64,000 nucleotides of DNA, taken from Paulownia fortunei. Its lineage: Eukaryota > Streptophyta > Magnoliopsida > Lamiales > Paulowniaceae. Of the stretch, positions 50,024-60,900 are shown piece by piece. The translations under genes were made by a program, and so were the position numbers. The notes beneath the pieces are model-generated. The model was not told where the DNA came from. It saw only the letters and a list, made by a program, of their open reading frames with translations, and did no database searches. How positions within the stretch are numbered: position 1 is the stretch's first letter; each line of letters opens with the position of its first letter. The stretch spans positions 6,954,673 to 7,018,672 of the forward strand of contig CM033115.1 of NCBI GenBank assembly GCA_019321725.1, read 5' to 3'.

Positions 50024-50238
50024 TTTTCCCCCTTTTGAAAAGGATTTATCCTCAAATCTTCATCACCTACATCGAAAGGAGATAGATCAGAAACACTAAA
50101 GCTAGCGCTAACACCATACTCATCTGGTAGTTCAAGTTTGTAGGCATTTCCATTGATGCGTTCCACCACTTGAAATGTCCCATCACCCCGTGGAAGGAGT
50201 TTAGATTGCCTATGCTCTGGAAAATGGCCCTTCCTCAT
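49627..50238 (-). pseudogene. CRM-like polyprotein C-terminus overlapping the LTR
   Basis: 203 codons. The first third is the end of integrase (LLPRGDGTFQVVERINGNAY, LELPDEYGVSASFSVSDLSP). The rest crosses the polypurine tract (about 50035) and continues for about 132 codons inside the 3' LTR, through GPITRFRAKRFKEALYGLIQ to a stop at 49627. In CRM elements this tail includes the CR motif, implicated in centromeric targeting. The matching part of the 5' LTR (about 55560-55961) is a non-coding echo. Confidence 0.8.
50024..50037 (-). other. Polypurine tract of the CRM-like element
   Basis: CAAAAGGGGGAAAA on the minus strand, directly before the 3' LTR and inside the reading frame of the polyprotein. 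Confidence 0.8.
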
Positions 50239-50239
50239 A

Positions 50240-51380
50240 TAAAGCCAAACCTAATCCCCCGATTCGAAGATAACTACCTTACGTCCCTTATTAGCTTATT
50301 TAGCATATTGTTCCATCCGACGCTCTATGTGTTGCTTTGCCTTTTCATGAATCTACATGATAAATTCTGCTTTTTTCTTTCCATCTAAGTTAACACCTTC
50401 ATTCAATGGTAAAGGGGTTAAATCTAAAGGAGTCAATGGATTAAAACCATAAACAATCTCAAATGGTGAAAATTTAGTTGCAGAGTGGACACAACGATTA
50501 TAAGCAAACTCAACATGTGGTAAATAGTCGTCCCAAGTTTTCAAGTTCTTTTGTATGATAGCACGCAACAATGTAGACAAGGTCCTATTCACTACTTCGG
50601 TTTGACCATCAGTTTGTGGGTGACAAGTAGTAGAAAACAACAATTTAGTTCCCAACTTTCCCCATAAGGTCTTCCAAAAGTAACTCAAGAACCTTGCATC
50701 CCAATTAGAAATAATAGTCCTTGGCATGCCATGCAACCTAAAAATCTCCCTGAAAAATAAATCGGCTACATGTGATGCATTATCAGTTTTATGACAAGCA
50801 ATAAAGTATGCCATCTTAGAGAACCTATCAACAACCACAAAAACTGAATCTCTCCCCCTTTTAGACCTAGGTAAGCCCAAAACAAAATCCATAGAGATAT
50901 CAACCCAAGGAGCACTAGGGATAGGTAGGGGTGTGTACAAACTATGTGGTTGTCGTCTAGACTTAGCTTGCTTACAACTAATGCATTTTGCACAAATTCT
51001 CTCTACGTTATATTTCATGTGCGGCCAAAAGAAATGCTCATGCAACACACCTAAAGTCTTAACTACCCCAAAGTGGCCCATCAAACCACTACTATGTACT
51101 TTCCTAACAAGTAATTCACGCAAAGATGAATGAGAAACACACAATTTGTTCTCTCGAAACAAAAAATCATCATGCAAATAGAACTTCCCACACCCCCCTT
51201 TAGTGCAGTTTTTAAACAAGTCACCAAAATTAGAATTCATTACATATAACTCTTTAATGTGTTCAAATCCAAGCAATTTAGAGTCAAGGGTTGAAAGTAA
51301 AGCATACCTACGTAATAGTGCATCGGCAACTACATTTTCCTTACCTTGTTTGTATTTGATTACATAGGGAAAAGTCTCGA
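50240..51380 (-). pseudogene. CRM-like integrase
   Basis: The main open stretch is 51276-50353 (307 codons). It has the H-H-C-C zinc module ([10 protein letters not shown], then [12 protein letters not shown]), the core with first Asp ([18 protein letters not shown]), [34 protein letters not shown] with the catalytic Glu, and HVEFAYNR. The motif usually reading SDRD is SNWD here, so the second catalytic Asp is Asn. From 50352 to 50240 the frame continues through stops (at the expected Gln and Trp) into the C-terminal ORF. Confidence 0.9.
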
Positions 51381-51700
51381 TGAACTCTACCCATTTAGAT
51401 GGCGTCTGCTCAATTTGTGTTGCCCCTTTAGATACCTCAAAGACTCATGATCTGTATGAATCACAAACTCTTTTGGCCATAGGTAGTGCTGCCAAGTCTC
51501 CAGAGTTCGAACCAATGCATAAAATTCCTTATTGTAAGTGGGATAGTTTAAGGTTGCACCACTTAATTTTTTACTAAAATATGTAACCGGCCTTTCTTCT
51601 TGCATTAGTACACCACTGATACCTATACCTGAAGCATCACACTCAATTTCAAACATTTTAGTGAAGTTAGGCAAACAAGTAAAGGAGCATTAGTCAATTT
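51381..51700 (-). pseudogene. CRM-like RNase H
   Basis: 51674-51387: [71 protein letters not shown]. The catalytic Asp, Glu and Asp positions of RNase H are all present (ECDAS, NKEFYAL, HTDHESL). It is offset by a frameshift from the RT ORF, which overlaps it at 51623-51674. Confidence 0.88.
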
Positions 51701-52520
51701 ATCTTTGATGAGTTTGAATGCCTTTTCTTGTTCATGTCCCCACTTAAATGGAATGTTCTTCTTGATGACTTCGGTTAGGGGTGCAGCTATGCTACTAAAA
51801 TTCCGAACAAAACACCTATAAAAATTGGCTAAGCCATGGAAGCTTCTTACCTGATTTACCATAGTAGGCGTTGACCAATCTTGAATTGCGTTCACCTTTT
51901 CCTCATCGACCTCAATCCCTTTAGCATTTACAACAAAACCAAGAAACGCAAGCTTGTTCGTGCAAAATGTACATTTCTTAAGATTAGCAAATAACATTTC
52001 TTTCCTTAAGACCTTTAAAACAAGTGTTAGGTGTTCAACATGATCATCCAGGTTTTTGCTATAAATTAGGATATGGTCAAAACAGACAACTACAAATTTA
52101 CCAAGAAAAGCACGCAAAACATGGTTCATGATCCTCATGAAAGTACTAGGTGCATTCATTAATCCAAAAGGCATAACTAACCACTCATACAAACCATATT
52201 TTGTTTTAAATTTAGCTTTCCACTCATCACCCTCTTTCATCCTAATCTGATGGTATCCACTCTTAAGGTCAATTTTTGAAAACACACAAGACCCATGCAA
52301 TTCATCTAACATGTCATCTAATCGAGAAATGGGATGTCGATACTTTACCGTAATATTGTTGATGGCTCGACAATCAACACACATCCTCCATGTCCCATCC
52401 TTCTTAGGCACTAGTGGCACTGAAACTGAACAAGGGCTCATGCTCTCTCTAACATACCCTTTTTCCATTAGTTCATGAACCTATCATTAAAGTTCCTTCA
52501 TCTCCTCGGGATTACTTCTA
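51623..52520 (-). pseudogene. CRM-like reverse transcriptase
   Basis: 281 codons from 52468. Motifs in order: [84 protein letters not shown]. The catalytic box reads [12 protein letters not shown], so the usual Y-x-D-D is C-x-D-H and one metal-binding Asp is lost. It continues [19 protein letters not shown] and [16 protein letters not shown] stop stands just upstream at about 52480, where the frame of the protease linker should join. Confidence 0.92.
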
Positions 52521-53228
52521 TAGGCTGGTCGATTTAGAATTGTTGCATCTGGTATGAAGTTAATTTGAAGTTTAATTCCTCGAATTGGTAGTAAGCCTGG
52601 TGGCACCTCCTCGAGAAATACATCCTCAAATTCCTGCAAAAGGGAAAGAACGTTGCTTGGCAAAGATCCAGCAAGATCATTAGTACATAAAAGGGCCTCC
52701 TTCTACATGAGTACTATAAGAGGTTGTTGTAAAGTTAAAGCTCTCTTGGTCTTATTCTTTTTTGCAAAGAAGTTGTATTTTTCCTCTCTTTCACTCACCA
52801 AGGCCACGACTCTCTCATTTTTTTTCTCAACTTTGGCCTCTCTGTCTTTTTCTTTTCTCTTTTCACTTGATTTTTGCATCTTGAGCTGATATTCGAGAAC
52901 TTGCTTTGGATTAAATGGTACAAGTGTTATAGGCTGCTTTTTTATGATAAAAGAGTACCTATTGGTGTAACCATTATGTGTGACATGTCGATCGTACTGC
53001 CATGGCCTCCCTAATAGTATATGACATATGTGTATAGGTACCATATCACAAAGCACCTCATCCTCGTACTTGCTAATGGAGAATGCCACCAAAACTTATT
53101 TTGTAACTTTGATTTCTCCACTATTGTTTAGCCATTGAAGCCGATATAGTCATGGATGTTTTAAGGTAGGTAGTGCCAATTTCTCCACTAACTCAGTGCT
53201 GGCAACTTGGTGCAACTCCCATCGTCAA
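52521..53228 (-). pseudogene. CRM-like protease and linker
   Basis: A protease active-site remnant (VIIDDGSCT) is near 53225-53200, after which the frame shifts. 53092-52703 then gives VAFSISKYEDEVLCDMVPIH, HILLGRPWQYDRHVTHNGYT, typical of this lineage's protease, followed by a Lys/Glu-rich linker (KSSEKRKEKDREAKVEKKNE). Frame breaks on both sides. Confidence 0.8.
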
Positions 53229-54440
53229 TTATAACGTTGCAAACCTTACTGTGTGCGAAACACCGAGTATGGAATAAGTTCTCCCACTGGTTTTTTTCTT
53301 CTTTTTAACTTGCGCACTAAAAGCTCGCCTTGCCACTAATGATTCTCCTTCCACTGCATATTGCCCTTTATATGCATCTTCAAGAGGTGACATGTTATCT
53401 ACTTTATCTTCTTGTTCATCTTCTGTCTCAATTTTCCTTTGAGCATTGATTACTATGATCCTTTTATTCGAGCATTGACTAGCTATGTGTCCCCTGTCTT
53501 GACACTTGAAATATTTAATATCTCGATTTTTAGAAGTGGAGGATTTAATGTTACCTTGTTTTGGCATTATAGCTGGTTTGGTATATTAAGAGAACTCGAG
53601 CTTAGGTTTAATTGATGGCCATTCATCCCGTTTAGGTGCTGTTTTCCATGAAATTGAGGAAGTTGTTCCTATTCCCCTTCTAGCCATGTTCCTCCTTTTC
53701 AATTGATGCTCAACTTTGATGGCTTGGTGCACCATATCCGTCAACTCCACATAGTGTTGCATCTCTGCCACATCTGCTATCTCACGATTTAAACCATGCA
53801 AAAACCTATCCATGGTGGCTTCTCTGTCTTCCTCTACATTTGCTCAGATCATAGCAACCTCTATTTCTTTGTAGTACTCATCGACACTCTAGGATCCTTG
53901 AGTTAGATGCTGTAACTTGTTGTACAACTCCCGATGATAGTAGCTTGTAATGAAACGTCTTCTCATGATGACCTTTATCTCATCCCAAGTCTCAACAAGC
54001 CGTTCATGATTTCTCCTCATTTCCTTCAATAATTGATCCCACCAAACAATAGCATAGTTAGTGAATTCAATTGCAGCAAGTTTTACCTTTTTATTCTCAG
54101 AGTAGTTGTGGCATTCAAGACCATCTCCATCTTCTTCTCTCACTCTAAATAGGCCTTAAGGCCATTTCTGCCTTGGAAGGGTAGAATCTTCACCTTGATG
54201 CATCCCAAATCGTCATCTTGCTTAGGTTTTCTCCTACCAATGTCTTTGTCTCCACGCCCAAACCTTCCTCAGTTTATTTATGGTTCGTTCAGCTCTTCCC
54301 ACTCTTCTTCATCTTCAGCATCACCCCATTGTGCCCCTAATTGCATTCGCCTAGGTGGTTGTCGAAATGGAGTGTTTTGATATTACCCCCTAGTTGACTC
54401 ATCTTCCAACTTGTCCATCCTCTCATGAATTTGCTCCAAT
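53229..54440 (-). pseudogene. CRM-like gag
   Basis: Gag core at 54143-53889 (LAAIEFTNYAIVWWDQLLKE, RRFITSYYHRELYNKLQHLT), then 53813-53586 ([35 protein letters not shown]), then the zinc-knuckle ORF 53567-53229. The knuckle reads IKYFKCQDRGHIASQC, with Tyr where the first Cys is expected. An acidic segment upstream (54180-54430) contains the expected N-terminal part in broken frames. Stops separate all pieces. Confidence 0.85.
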
Positions 54441-55067
54441 TCAGTCCTCATCATCCGCTTCATCCGCTTCATCTCACCCAACAATGCCTGTAGTTGTAGG
54501 TTCGAGATGGTTGCTTGTTATGTCTCTTCAATTAAGTTTTTTACTTGATTATGTGACATGTTTAGAAGTTGCAAAACAATGTTATAGGACCTCACAAGCG
54601 CTCCCTCATGTATTTTACTCAAGGAAGTGTCACTCACTCTTGTGTTTGGCAGTCAATTGGCTTTTACCCTCTTATATTCTCACCACCCTTGTCTCTTTCC
54701 ACTCGTTGTGTCTTCTTTTCACTCTTAATCAAACTCAAGAACAATCAAGATTCAAGTGGCACTTCAAAATGAGAATCAATCAAGACAAATCATAAGATTC
54801 AATAAGTAATTCTCAAGAAATTGATGCAAGTAATCAATGTGATAGTAAGGGCCCACGGATAAGGAGAGCTAGGTTAACACCACAAGAATTTTTGATTTTG
54901 AAGAATTTGCAAGAAATTTTCTGATTTTGTTTTTTTTTTTGTTTTTGTTTTTGTTTTTGTTTTTGTTTTAATCAGAACACAGAAAAATGAAGTAGGAATT
55001 TAGGAACAATAAGCGAATTAAATAGATAATTCAAACTTGCATTTGGAACCTAGGTTTGAATATCAAC
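54441..55067 (-). mobile_element. CRM-like 5' leader with (GTTTTT)n and PBS remnant
   Basis: An untranslated leader carrying a hexanucleotide GTTTTT repeat (about 54926-54970). Next to the LTR the minus strand reads GTTGATATTCAAACCTAGGT, which resembles the initiator-Met PBS (TGGTATCAGAGCCAGGTT) with several changes. Plus-strand ORFs at 54195-54795 are shadows of decayed gag and have no motif. Confidence 0.65.
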
Positions 55068-55961
55068 TGATATGAACCTCGCCAATGATATGACGAAACC
55101 CAACACCAAAATATGGAATCAACCCCAAGATCTTTAAGACGCAAGTTCAGTGAACCTTGACCCGTAACTAGCAAACCAAGAACTAATGCTACAATTGGAT
55201 ACAGAATGCCACATCAAGAAAACTCAAGAACACTCAAAAATCTTGATGATAAGTTCGATTGTTTAGAACGCCACAAGAATAACTTGATAAGTTCAAAAGT
55301 TCTTTCAAGAATGAAAGAAGAACAAGATAAACTCTCCAATCTTTTATAAATTTTGAATCTCTCTAGAGTATAGAACTTGGTCCCCTTTAAATAGGTTTTA
55401 AACAATTGTAATTTATGAAAATAAAGAACTAAGAATAGGAAACTAATTATCCTATAGAAACAAACTAATCAATAGACTAATTAAGTAAATCCTACCTATA
55501 ATTCATCCCCACATTTAGGAAACTTCAAAATCTTGCCTATACTATCATTTTAATCAAGAAATTTTCAAGACAATAATCTTGGCCTTTCAAAAATATGGAA
55601 AATATGCATGTCTTGAACTAGGCTCCTGAAATCTTGGTGATTGACCTTTCTAAAGTTGAAAACATGTATATCTTCAATGAGGCTCCTTAAAAACCGAAAT
55701 CATGGTGACTAAATTTTCTTTAATCTGATTTGAAATTATTTGAAATGGATTTGGACTAATGTTGGGCCCCCATGTATTTGACATTTCACTAACTTGTTGA
55801 ATCAACCCATATAATACTTTTTTAAAATGTTTGGCCCTAAATCTTGTGATTGGTCATTTGGTAAGCTTAATATATTATGTAATTGCTGACCTTGAGTCCT
55901 TTCAAGTCCACGTGTGAGTTCTCCCTTTTGTATGCATGAATGTGTAGCTTTGTTTTCATCA
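55068..55961 (-). repeat. 5' LTR of the CRM-like element
   Basis: The same ends and the same length (894 bp) as the LTR at 49130, with TAGGA immediately outside (55962-55966). Confidence 0.93.
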
Positions 55962-55966
55962 TAGGA

Positions 55967-56300
55967 TATGCCCACTTAATTGCTTGTATATTGGATTCCA
56001 ATTCAACTCAAGTTTTCCATTATGGGATGATTGGTCCTTGTAAGAGATGATGAGATTTTCGATCGACCAAAGCGAATTTCAAAAAGTCTTTCTTCATAGA
56101 TTATTTTCTTGGCGAATGAAGTGGATCAACCTCTTCATGGTTGCGCCCTAGGTTACATATATTTTTATTTTTGGGTGATTGATTCAGGGTACTTTATTTA
56201 TTTATGCATGTTTTACATGACCATATTTGAGTGTGAAGCTTTTGGCAAGGTATTAAAAGAGTGGTTCTCTTCTCTCTGCAGTATGAGTTTTATCCTTTTC
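55967..56300. other. Organelle-like sequence, right part
   Basis: Continues from 49124 if the CRM-like element and one TAGGA copy are removed. The text 'tggattccaattcaactcaag', 'ttttcgatcgaccaaagcg' and 'gcgaatgaagtggatcaacc' has the style of plant organelle DNA. It then gives way to very AT-rich nuclear-like sequence. An ORF at 56109-56489 crosses this boundary and is not supported as a gene. Confidence 0.3.
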
Positions 56301-57140
56301 GCCAACTGTTTTCGTTTAGTTCATTCAATTTTAAAAATTAAAATTGTCTCTACTATAATTTATATATCTAAAAAATCAAGAAAATATATTTCTCTAAAAA
56401 TCAATTTTATTATAATTAAAATCATCATTGAAACAATTTATCATATTGAAAAACCGAAAGAAAAAACTTCTATTAAAAAATTCTATTAATAAAATTTCTT
56501 AATCTAAGAAATCACATGTAATTTGGTCAAAAAATAATATTAGATCTTGAGGATTTTGGTGCAAAAGTTAATTTTTGGGACTTTTGGAACGAAAAAGTTG
56601 ATGGAATTGGTTGGAATTTTTGGTTATAATATTTTATTTTATTTTGGTTGGATAGTCGAATATTGGTTAAGTTGAAAATATGATTAAGAAGCAATCTTGA
56701 CACTTGATTATTTGAAAGATTAAACAATGCAACCATATTAAAATACAAATAATTTTTTTCAGCGAAATATATTTGAATAAGTGAAAAATGTTCTGTTTTA
56801 GATTTTCAAATTGATCATAAATAAAAAAATAATTTTCAAATTTAATAACCGTATAGTATTCCCATATTGATTAAATAAAATGAGTTTAATCTCAATACTT
56901 AATAATTTTTAAATTAATAACCAAAATAATTATAGATAAGATGATTTATGAGTGGTTAATACATGTAAACAAAAATACATGAAAAAGAGGAAATAATGAG
57001 AGGAGGAACTAGGGAGTTGGTGGCCACTTTGGAGCTCAAGAGAGGATTAAATAATTCTTTCCTCAGGGCTTTTCTCTTGTTTTCCTTAACCTTTTTGTGA
57101 AAAATTAATTTTTCTAGTGTAAACACCTTCATTTTGCATT
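56301..57140. other. AT-rich intergenic DNA
   Basis: Long A/T-dominated sequence with no repeats or coding signal I can name. It separates the transposon block from the promoter side of the methyltransferase gene. Confidence 0.5.
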
Positions 57141-57149
57141 TATCATACA

Positions 57150-57515
57150 ATTATTTGCCTTCCAATTATGGTTAATAAAATCCACCAATCACAACCATTC
57201 GCTCCAAATTGAGCTTAGAATATTCAAATTTTAGTGGCTTGGTTCGTTGCATACATCCCACTTGATAGATCCAACTCCAAACCTTCAATCAGACATTTTG
57301 CCCACTAACACGAGTAACTCCTCACCTAAAGAATTCCCCGTGAAAACAGCCAAAGGGCACACGGCCCTCACTAGGACAGCATGGCTGCATTTTGCCTATG
57401 AATTTACTGCCTTACAAACAACCTTCATCAACAAAACCCACCAATCAGAGTCATTCGCGCCAAAATTTGAGGCTAAAACTTTGAATTTCATTGACTTGGT
57501 CCATTGCCCCCTTTC
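57150..57515. repeat. Pair of about 100 bp direct repeats, 256 bp apart
   Basis: 'ccaccaatcacaaccattcg' (from 57182) with following 'ccaaattgagc', 'ttcaaattttagtggcttgg' and 'cgttgcat' is matched from 57438 by 'ccaccaatcagagtcattcg', 'ccaaaatttgaggc', 'ttgaatttcattgacttgg' and 'cattgccc'. 'ttgccttccaattatgg' before the first is matched by 'ctgccttacaaacaacc' before the second. Both lie upstream of the methyltransferase gene, about 420-780 bp before its start codon. The plus-strand ORF at 57247-57525 has no motif and is not called as a gene. Confidence 0.65.
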
Positions 57516-57653
57516 CCATTTTTAGTCAACCTAATTTTGAATGATCCGATGCCGCCATAAAGGAATAAATCAGCATAATAAACCTTGTTCCAAACTTCCT
57601 ACTCACTTTGCAGACACAATTACCGAAAACTTACTCAAACATGCAAGACTCTT

Positions 57654-57658
<5 letters not shown>

Positions 57659-57685
<27 letters not shown>

Positions 57686-57686
57686 C
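57659..57686. promoter_or_regulatory. (AT)n tract in the methyltransferase promoter
   Basis: An AT dinucleotide run about 245 bp upstream of the start codon. It may serve as a TATA-like region for the gene, with a GAAGAAGAAGAA stretch (57719-57730) as possible 5' UTR. No transcription start can be fixed from sequence alone. Confidence 0.35.
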
Positions 57687-57930
57687 TTTCAAATCCCACA
57701 GCTCAGCAGAAAGTTAAAGAAGAAGAAGAATAGTGCAATTTGAATTTGTTAGCTTAGTTTCAGCAACAACTAACTTGTAACTAATCATAACTGACTTGCA
57801 ATTAATGCTTAATTCACATTTAACTAATAATATACACATTTCACCACCACTACGATTGAACATTGAACCTCAAAACCCTTTCAAATACCCTGAAACCACA
57901 TTTCACACAGAGATCAAAGCGCCACAGAAA

Positions 57931-60900
57931 ATGGGGAAAAAGGAGAAGCAACAGCAACAACCCACAAAAGAAAACAGCAACAGGAGAGGGAAAGAGCAAC
58001 AAGAGCTGCCGATGACCCTCGAGGACTTCAACAGCAAAGAGAGTTGGGACCAATTTTTCATCCTAAGAGGCTGCGATTATTTCTCCGAATGGTACGCCGA
58101 GTGGCCCCAACTCCAAAGCTTACTCACAACCCACCTCTTATTTCCATCATCAGCACCGCCGGAATCCGCTGGAGCGCCGCCGCCGACTCTGCAGTCGGAG
58201 GAGGTGAGTATTTTAGTGCCGGGGTGCGGGAACTCAAGGCTGTCGGAGCATCTGTATGATGCCGGGTTTAGGAATATAATAAATGTGGATTTCTCAAAGG
58301 TGGTTATTTCGCACATGTTGAGGAGGAACGTCAGAGAACGGTCGCGGATGAAGTGGCGCGTGATGGACATGACTAGTATGCAGGTAACTTTTGCGAGTCG
58401 CTGTTTCACTATCGAAGGCAATGTGATTTTGGACTTATATATATTCACTAGTTTCTAACCCATGCCAATGCACCAAGAGAGCTTAATTCTTAATTAGTAA
58501 TGGTATCAAGTTGAGTATTAAAATAATCGAATTAAGAAGATCAATGATAGGTTCAAAATGTAATGTGATTGTTTTCCTGTTATTGCTCTTGGGATGTGGG
58601 AGGCCTTTATGACCTGTAAGGTGGCTAAAGTAGTAGTGCTGTTTGTGGTATCCTGAGATGGGTTGTCTGTGGAGCTTTAACGTAGAAGAAAAAGAGGTTG
58701 ACTAGAACTTTGACTTTCAAGTTGGCTGGCTGAGATTGTGGTGATGTGGGTGACAGAGAATGTACTTTGAAGTGGAAATTTAGGGACAGAGGTAACTCCT
58801 AAGCTAGTAATGATAGGATTTCATCCAAAACTAGTAATGATAGGGTTATGCCATCTCATAATGGACCTCATTCCTTGATGGCAATTTGCTGATAGTTTAG
58901 GATATTAATGCATTTGCATCTGGTGGTTTGCAGTGGAACAAATCCTGAGTTTTTGGTATTATTGCATCTCCAGAGCGCCTATGTGAAATGATAAACAGTT
59001 TTATGTCAATTAGCTTATTTTCTGCATGTACACTTTGGACTTAGTTATTCCAATTATTGAACAGAAGTGGGAAAAAAGAAAGATGTTAGATTGTCTTTTG
59101 ATTCCAATATGTTGCTATCCGTTTTGAACAATGAATTTCTCTTCTTGTGATTTTTTCTTGAAAAACTCCATATATGTTGAATCTGTTAGTGCATGTCTAT
59201 GGTCCCAAAATGCACTCATGAATGGTGTCACAAAGTAAATTGGTTCTTTTCTTCTCCTTCCTTTCATTGGTATTAGTTGTGTGAAATAGGGGAGTAGGTG
59301 GGCATGGAGGAAGGGAGGTAAGGAAGGAGATTGTTAGCTGGACACAAGGTTAAGTTGGAAATCAGAATATTAATTAGTAAAATATATTATTTGGATTGGT
59401 GATTTAGTTATGATACATTTTTACACACATACAAATTCTATTGGACTGAGGGATTTTGGGAAAGACTCCAGTTTCTCTGGTACTCACTATCCCTGGTCCG
59501 AGTATGCTTTCAATAGCTAGAGCGATGAATGTTGAGATGAGCATGCATTGAAAGCAAGATGTCTGCGACATAATTATCTTTAATGTAGCATCATAATTTA
59601 AATTGAGAAATGAACTGAACCTAACCTAAAAGCAAACAGAAAATATTTACTTGAAGTTGTGAGTTGCTTATCTATGACAGTTATCAAAAGGATAAAAACA
59701 AAGAAGAAATAATTGCCTATGTATGTGAAAAATGCAGTAACATACATTAAACTGAATCAATGTTCTTGCTTTGAAATGAACTTAGCAGATTGTTACATGA
59801 GAGCTGCATTGGTACCTGCATGGTCGCATTGGTATTTGTGTTAGATGGAAGATAATAAAGTGAGAACACATTTCTGCCCCAAATGAGTTGACAGGGGGAA
59901 AACAATACAACTCAGTAAAGTGCCAAAATGTGAAACATTTTTTGTTCCATTTGGGCATTGATAAGTTTGTCCCAAAACACTGAACTCTTTTGCCTTGCAC
60001 TGTGATGATATAAATTGACCCTTGTTAGTATGAAAACTTGCTGCATAGATGATTAATAAAGAGCAAGGAACAATTAGACCGATAAACAATAAACAGAAGA
60101 GAGAACTGCTTTGAATTTTCAGAATAGATCTTTTTGTCTTCAATAACTCGTTTCAGTCTCCCCAGAGAACCCATATAATGCAGCAAGGAGCAACTGGAAA
60201 CTTGTTAGGTTCATTGGTGGATCAGACTCCATATGCTAGTTAGGTTGAATGGTGAATCGGAGTCCATATGCTAGTACTTGGCTGCATCTCAAACTAATTA
60301 TGAGAGCACACAATGAACCGCAAACATTCCATAACATGCATACGTACTGCATTTCATGAGTTAATTACGGATATTTTATTGGAGTCTCACTGTGAACTGT
60401 TGTTGGATAGTAATTGGACCTTCAACAGTTCAATTGTGGTCTCTGTGATTGATTACCAACCAAGTCAATGCTATTAATAGTTGCAAATGTAGAATGTAGA
60501 TAGGACCTAACTAAACTCACATGCGCTCAGTTGGATGGGTATGGTAAATGGGCTGGAAACTATAGTGCATGAGACTACTATAAATGTTTGTTGTGTTGGC
60601 TATTTCGTGCTAAACTTGTAGTCAGACTGTCCTATGTTTTATTTATTTCATCAAAATTTGAATATAACCCTTAAGGCTGCTGGCAGGACAGAGTTGGATT
60701 TGAATAATTTGCTGGCTTATTTTCATTATCCTCCCATTCTTTTGCTTGGACACTTGCTTCTAGCTGCTAGTTGCTATGCTTTCATCACTGCCTGATGCTA
60801 AATTATCATGAGTTACTCGTTTCTAATTCTATTTTGTGCACCTCCCTTCTTTACCTGCTTCCTTTTTTTTTTTGATGATTTTGTCTTTGATTCAGTTTGC

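Larger units (their letters stand above)
49130..55961 (-). mobile_element. CRM-like Ty3-gypsy chromovirus, decayed
   Basis: 6832 bp with two 894 bp LTRs (49130-50023 and 55068-55961), TG...CA termini, and the 5 bp target duplication TAGGA (49125-49129 and 55962-55966). On the minus strand the order is PBS remnant, gag, protease, RT, RNase H, integrase, with the polyprotein running into the 3' LTR. That last property and the C-terminal wording (SVSDLSPFDVGDEDLR, GPITRFRAKRFKEAL) are typical of the centromeric CRM lineage. The LTRs differ at about 28 places in the first 220 bp, mostly transitions, so it is old. RT and integrase have lost catalytic Asp residues. Confidence 0.92.

Noticed and set aside
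54195..54795. Plus-strand Ser/Leu-rich ORFs of 61-133 codons
   Set aside because: They are antisense to the decayed gag and leader of the CRM-like element.
56109..56489. 126-codon plus-strand ORF
   Set aside because: It crosses from the organelle-like stretch into AT-rich DNA, and the C-terminal half is a low-complexity Ile/Lys run.
57247..57525. 92-codon plus-strand ORF upstream of the methyltransferase
   Set aside because: It overlaps the 256 bp-spaced duplication and has no recognisable motif; an upstream coding exon is not supported because splicing into exon 1 is not evident.
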